Source: an uncultured Bacteroidota bacterium (lineage in GTDB: Bacteria > Bacteroidota > Bacteroidia > Flavobacteriales > Flavobacteriaceae). From it: a stretch of DNA of 8,117 nucleotides. This document shows, piece after piece, positions 4,915 through 8,117 of the stretch. The notes under the pieces are model-generated. The model was not told the DNA's origin and ran no database searches. It saw only the letters and a program-made list of their open reading frames with translations. The DNA is taken from assembly GCA_902628605.1 (NCBI GenBank), contig CACONV010000032.1, positions 1-8,117 of the forward strand. The letters run 5' to 3'. The position numbers and the translations under genes were made by a program. How positions within the stretch are numbered: the stretch's first letter is position 1; every line of letters starts with the position of its first letter.

Positions 4915-7900
4915 TTAAAATCCAAATCTTAGTGTTGTTAAAATTGATCTTGTACCAGGATTTGAAAAATATTCAAGTCCTCTTCCTCGAGATGCACCAG
5001 TTAGGTTATTCTCAGGATCAAAACCTTCAATATTAGTCCATGTATACAAGTTTCTACCTGACACTGAAAGCGATAAATTTGATAGACCAAGTCTTTCAAT
5101 CAATGATTTATCGAAATCATATGTAAGAGATATTTCTCTTAGTTTTACCCAAGATCCATCTTCAATAAATTGTGATCCAACATCACCAAATCCACCTCCG
5201 TTTGCAGTCCACCATTCGTGGTCGACAGCAACTGGTCCGGCACCAAAATCTTGAGTGTAACCTCTAAACTGGGCACCTGCTGGGATTTCATCACCCCAAG
5301 CGTTGTATATTGATGAACCTGTGTCGTTAGTTGTTAAAATATCTGTTTCTTCGTGAATACCCCAGAATAACATTACCCCGTAAGTTCCATTCCAAATATC
5401 ATTCCCTTGGGAAGTTTCAAATTGAGTAGTAAAATTGAAATTCTTATATCTCAAAGATGTTCCTAAACCTGCTCTAAAGTCAGGATTAGGGTCACCTGCT
5501 CCAACTAATTTCTCTGGATCAGCTTGAGGAAAACCGTTCGAACCAAGAAGCAAGTTTCCACCTCCGTCTTTTAGGAACTGACCACTTCTATGAACACCAT
5601 AAGCATAACCTTCAGCAATACCGGATGATGTAGAAGTAAACCCATTTAGAATAAAATATGCAGCACCCTCTAAGTCTTCAACGATGTTTTTGTTTTGAGT
5701 AAAACTACCGTTAATACCTAAACTAAAATCTTCTGAATCAATTAAATTAGCAGATAGGTCTATCTCTATTCCTTTGTTTGAAATAACAGTAGCATTCTGG
5801 AAAGTGGTATTAAAACCCGAAGAAGGTGTTATTGGAAGAGCCAATATTCCGTCTTCAGTTTTATTATCATAATACGTAAAACCAAGAGTTAGTTTATTGT
5901 TAAACAATCTACTATCGAATCCTACTTCAATTTCTTTTTTACGTTCCTCTTTTAAATCAGGATTACCTCTGGTAGTTGATTGTGTAAATGGATTACCATA
6001 AAGAGATCCATCTAAACCGTCTCCCCAACTAGAACCAAGACCACCAGGACCTAAAACAGTTGATGTTATATATGCAGGTGGCGCTACACCAACTTCACCG
6101 TAAGAAGCTCTTACTTTTAAAAAGTTAATGGCATCGACACCTACAAGGTCCGTCAATTTGTAACCTACAGAAGCTGAAGGATAAAATATCGTTCCTCTAT
6201 TAGGCATTGTTGAAAATGTTTCACCTCTACCAGATACTTCTACAAGTAAGTTTTCACCAACATTTAAATTTAAAACTCCATAAGCACCACTACTTCTTCT
6301 TAACTCAGTGAAAGCACCAGGGTTAGAGTTTTGAGAAGCTGCGTTTCCAGGATTCAAAAATTCCTGATCTGGGTTTGTAAATACAGCTTCAAAAGCACTA
6401 AGTCTTCTATAATCAAGTTCGACCTGCTGAAAACCAACCGTATAATCTAAACCTATATTACTAGTGATATCTACACCACCTGTGAAGAAAGCGTTGAACT
6501 GTGCAAGTTTATTGCTTATTCTATCCTCTGCATAAGTTCCATTATTACCATCTCCTGCAGATCCAGGGGGTTGATAATCAACTCTGTTGTCTTGATAATA
6601 ATCTACACTATATCTTACTGCAAGATTTAAGTTGTCATTAAAACTATAGTTAACCTCAGGAGCAAAAATGAATCTGTTTACATCATTTATGTTTTTTTGT
6701 TCATTTGTTGTCCATAAAGGGTTATTGTATGTAGGTGCTGCATAATTAAAAGCACCCGAAGAAGTACTAAATGTTCTATATGAACCCGTATCCCTTCTAT
6801 AAGATCTGTGAGAATTTGGTGTAACTGTGGTTACGCCGTCTATCGTTCTATAATTAGTTCCTTTATAGTCTCTTATATCAAAATCAGGAGAATTTCTTAA
6901 ATAACCAAGATAAAGACCATTTAGATTTGATCCTGTTTGAACTCTGTTAGAATCAATGTTTGTGTAAGAAGATGATAATTTAAACAATAATTTATCAGTC
7001 GCCTGAGTTGTGTTGTTTAATTTTAGAGAAGTTCTAGTATAATCAGAATTACCCTTCATAATACCGTCTTGGTCTACATTTGATATTGAAATGTATGTCC
7101 TATTTCTTTCTCCATTATATGAAAAACTAACAGAATTATCGTAAGTGTATCCGTTTCCAAATACAGCGTCTCTATTAATTTGATTATAATCAGTCTTATC
7201 ATTTTTACTGGTTATAACTCCATACCTTGTTCCGCTATCAGCTTCAAAATATCCACCAGAAAAATCATAGGTATCGGCACCTCCTGATCTTAAGCTCATT
7301 TGGTCTCCAAAAGAAAAACCCGTGTTAGCCACAAATCTTCCTACACCTGGACTACCTCCATACCATAGGTCTGGAAAACCTTGACCCCAAGAACCTTGCT
7401 TGTCCCATTCCATGTTGATTGTTTCAACAGATAAAGCTGATTTAGCATTCACACTCCACCCTTTCGGGCTAGATGAACCTCTTTTAGTATTAATCACTAA
7501 TACACCATTTGCAGCTCCTGTTCCGTATATCGCAGCAGCAGCAGCACCTTTAATAACAGATATAGATTCTATATCATCAGGATTAATATCATTTAATCTT
7601 GATTGTTGAACAACTCCTGCAGTATTCCCGCCAATATTATCATTAGAAATAATTGCACCATCTAAAACAATTAGAGGGGAAATATCTCCAAATATTGTAT
7701 TCTGACCACGAATTTGAATATATGCCCCAGAACCTGGGTCTCCAGCATTACGTGTTATGTTTACACCAGAAGTTTTACCAGACATACCTTGAAGTATACC
7801 TGATTCTCCAGAACGTTGAACATCATCTACTTCAATTTTTGTTGTTGATGTTAAATCGTCATCTTTTTTCTTCTCCAATCCTAAAGCCGTAAGGACTACT

Positions 7901-8117
7901 TCTTCTAATTCAGTTCCAGATTCTAATGAAATATTAATCGTATCATCACTTCCTACAGTTATTTCCTGAGAAGTATAACCAACAAAACTGAAAACAAGAA
8001 TAGATCCTTCACTAGCCTCGATAGAATAATTACCATCAAAGTCAGTTGTGACTCCATTACTGGTACCCTTTTCAACGACTGAAGCTCCAGGCAATGGTAA
8101 TCCATCGCTGTCATTTA
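4915..8117 (-). CDS. susC: SusC/RagA-family TonB-linked outer membrane transporter, 5' end missing
   Basis: The frame is open to the right edge. It gives 1066 visible residues ending at the TAA at 4915-4917; the signal peptide and first residues lie outside. The TTG at 8094 is internal, because in-frame codons before it read NDSDGLP, the start of the carboxypeptidase-regulatory-like domain (about 1-67; DGLPLPGASV, GTSNGVTTDFDGNYSI, FVGY). A TonB-box-like LEEVVLTALG follows (about 70-79). The plug has YIQIRGQNTI (about 132-141), SPLIVLDG (about 146-153), DIESISVIKGAAAAAIYG and ANGVLVINTKRG (about 181-213). The remaining 850 or so residues are the 22-strand-type barrel, ending ILTTLRFGF with the terminal Phe used for outer membrane insertion. 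It imports substrate handed over by SusD, using TonB/ExbBD energy. The susCD pair is visibly richer in G and C than the genes to its left, perhaps from codon preference in a highly expressed pair. Confidence 0.95.
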   Translation of the reverse strand, partial: NDSDGLPLPGASVVEKGTSNGVTTDFDGNYSIEASEGSILVFSFVGYTSQEITVGSDDTINISLESGTELEEVVLTALGLEKKKDDDLTSTTKIEVDDVQRSGESGILQGMSGKTSGVNITRNAGDPGSGAYIQIRGQNTIFGDISPLIVLDGAIISNDNIGGNTAGVVQQSRLNDINPDDIESISVIKGAAAAAIYGTGAANGVLVINTKRGSSSPKGWSVNAKSALSVETINMEWDKQGSWGQGFPDLWYGGSPGVGRFVANTGFSFGDQMSLRSGGADTYDFSGGYFEADSGTRYGVITSKNDKTDYNQINRDAVFGNGYTYDNSVSFSYNGERNRTYISISNVDQDGIMKGNSDYTRTSLKLNNTTQATDKLLFKLSSSYTNIDSNRVQTGSNLNGLYLGYLRNSPDFDIRDYKGTNYRTIDGVTTVTPNSHRSYRRDTGSYRTFSTSSGAFNYAAPTYNNPLWTTNEQKNINDVNRFIFAPEVNYSFNDNLNLAVRYSVDYYQDNRVDYQPPGSAGDGNNGTYAEDRISNKLAQFNAFFTGGVDITSNIGLDYTVGFQQVELDYRRLSAFEAVFTNPDQEFLNPGNAASQNSNPGAFTELRRSSGAYGVLNLNVGENLLVEVSGRGETFSTMPNRGTIFYPSASVGYKLTDLVGVDAINFLKVRASYGEVGVAPPAYITSTVLGPGGLGSSWGDGLDGSLYGNPFTQSTTRGNPDLKEERKKEIEVGFDSRLFNNKLTLGFTYYDNKTEDGILALPITPSSGFNTTFQNATVISNKGIEIDLSANLIDSEDFSLGINGSFTQNKNIVEDLEGAAYFILNGFTSTSSGIAEGYAYGVHRSGQFLKDGGGNLLLGSNGFPQADPEKLVGAGDPNPDFRAGLGTSLRYKNFNFTTQFETSQGNDIWNGTYGVMLFWGIHEETDILTTNDTGSSIYNAWGDEIPAGAQFRGYTQDFGAGPVAVDHEWWTANGGGFGDVGSQFIEDGSWVKLREISLTYDFDKSLIERLGLSNLSLSVSGRNLYTWTNIEGFDPENNLTGASRGRGLEYFSNPGTRSILTTLRFGF

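Noticed and set aside
4905..4925. Longer susD start at the TTG at 4925
   Set aside because: It would place seven extra residues before an otherwise standard lipoprotein signal and overlap susC; the ATG at 4904 fits better.
7400..7892. Two plus-strand open frames inside susC
   Set aside because: Both lie antisense to the conserved plug-domain coding sequence and look like by-products of its codon pattern.
8092..8094. TTG as the susC start
   Set aside because: The in-frame codons before it continue the conserved DGLPLPGA motif, so this is an internal leucine.

Overview
The window looks like chromosomal DNA from a member of the Bacteroidota, most likely a flavobacterium and plausibly marine. 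The evidence is a strongly AT-rich sequence, a SusC/SusD outer-membrane uptake pair, a PorT-type protein of the type IX secretion/gliding machinery, lipoprotein signal peptides of Bacteroidota style and start codons without clear Shine-Dalgarno sequences. No rRNA, tRNA, CRISPR array, insertion sequence or phage gene was seen.

Left part (1-1435): the 3' end of a TrmH/SpoU-family RNA 2'-O-methyltransferase runs rightward, and its start lies outside the window. It converges on, and overlaps by 15 bases with, a leftward gene whose product closely resembles PorT (SprT). A gene-free, very AT-rich stretch (1436-1697) separates this gene from a divergent operon.

Middle part (1698-2766): three small lipoprotein genes lie head to tail on the plus strand. 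Their start and stop codons overlap (ATGA, then TAATG), so they are probably translationally coupled. Each product is a lipoprotein signal peptide plus one domain resembling the divergent InlB B-repeat family, and each carries a cysteine pair just after the conserved tryptophan of the repeat. The first two are clearly duplicates; the third is more diverged. No function can be assigned. This paralogous cluster is the least explained part of the window.

Right part (2763-8117): all genes run leftward. rlmB (23S rRNA Gm2251 methyltransferase) converges on the third lipoprotein gene, with both stop codons inside one TTAA. Upstream of it is a susC-susD pair; susD ends 3' and susC is cut by the right edge of the window. 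A strong hairpin terminator lies between susD and rlmB, and a candidate Bacteroidota -7 element for rlmB sits just upstream of that hairpin. The SusC barrel and SusD lipoprotein would together import a nutrient, glycan or peptide, across the outer membrane using TonB energy. No carbohydrate-active enzyme or regulator is visible to indicate the substrate.

Functionally, the window mixes translation-related housekeeping (two rRNA/tRNA-type methyltransferases) with envelope functions (PorT, three lipoproteins, SusCD).
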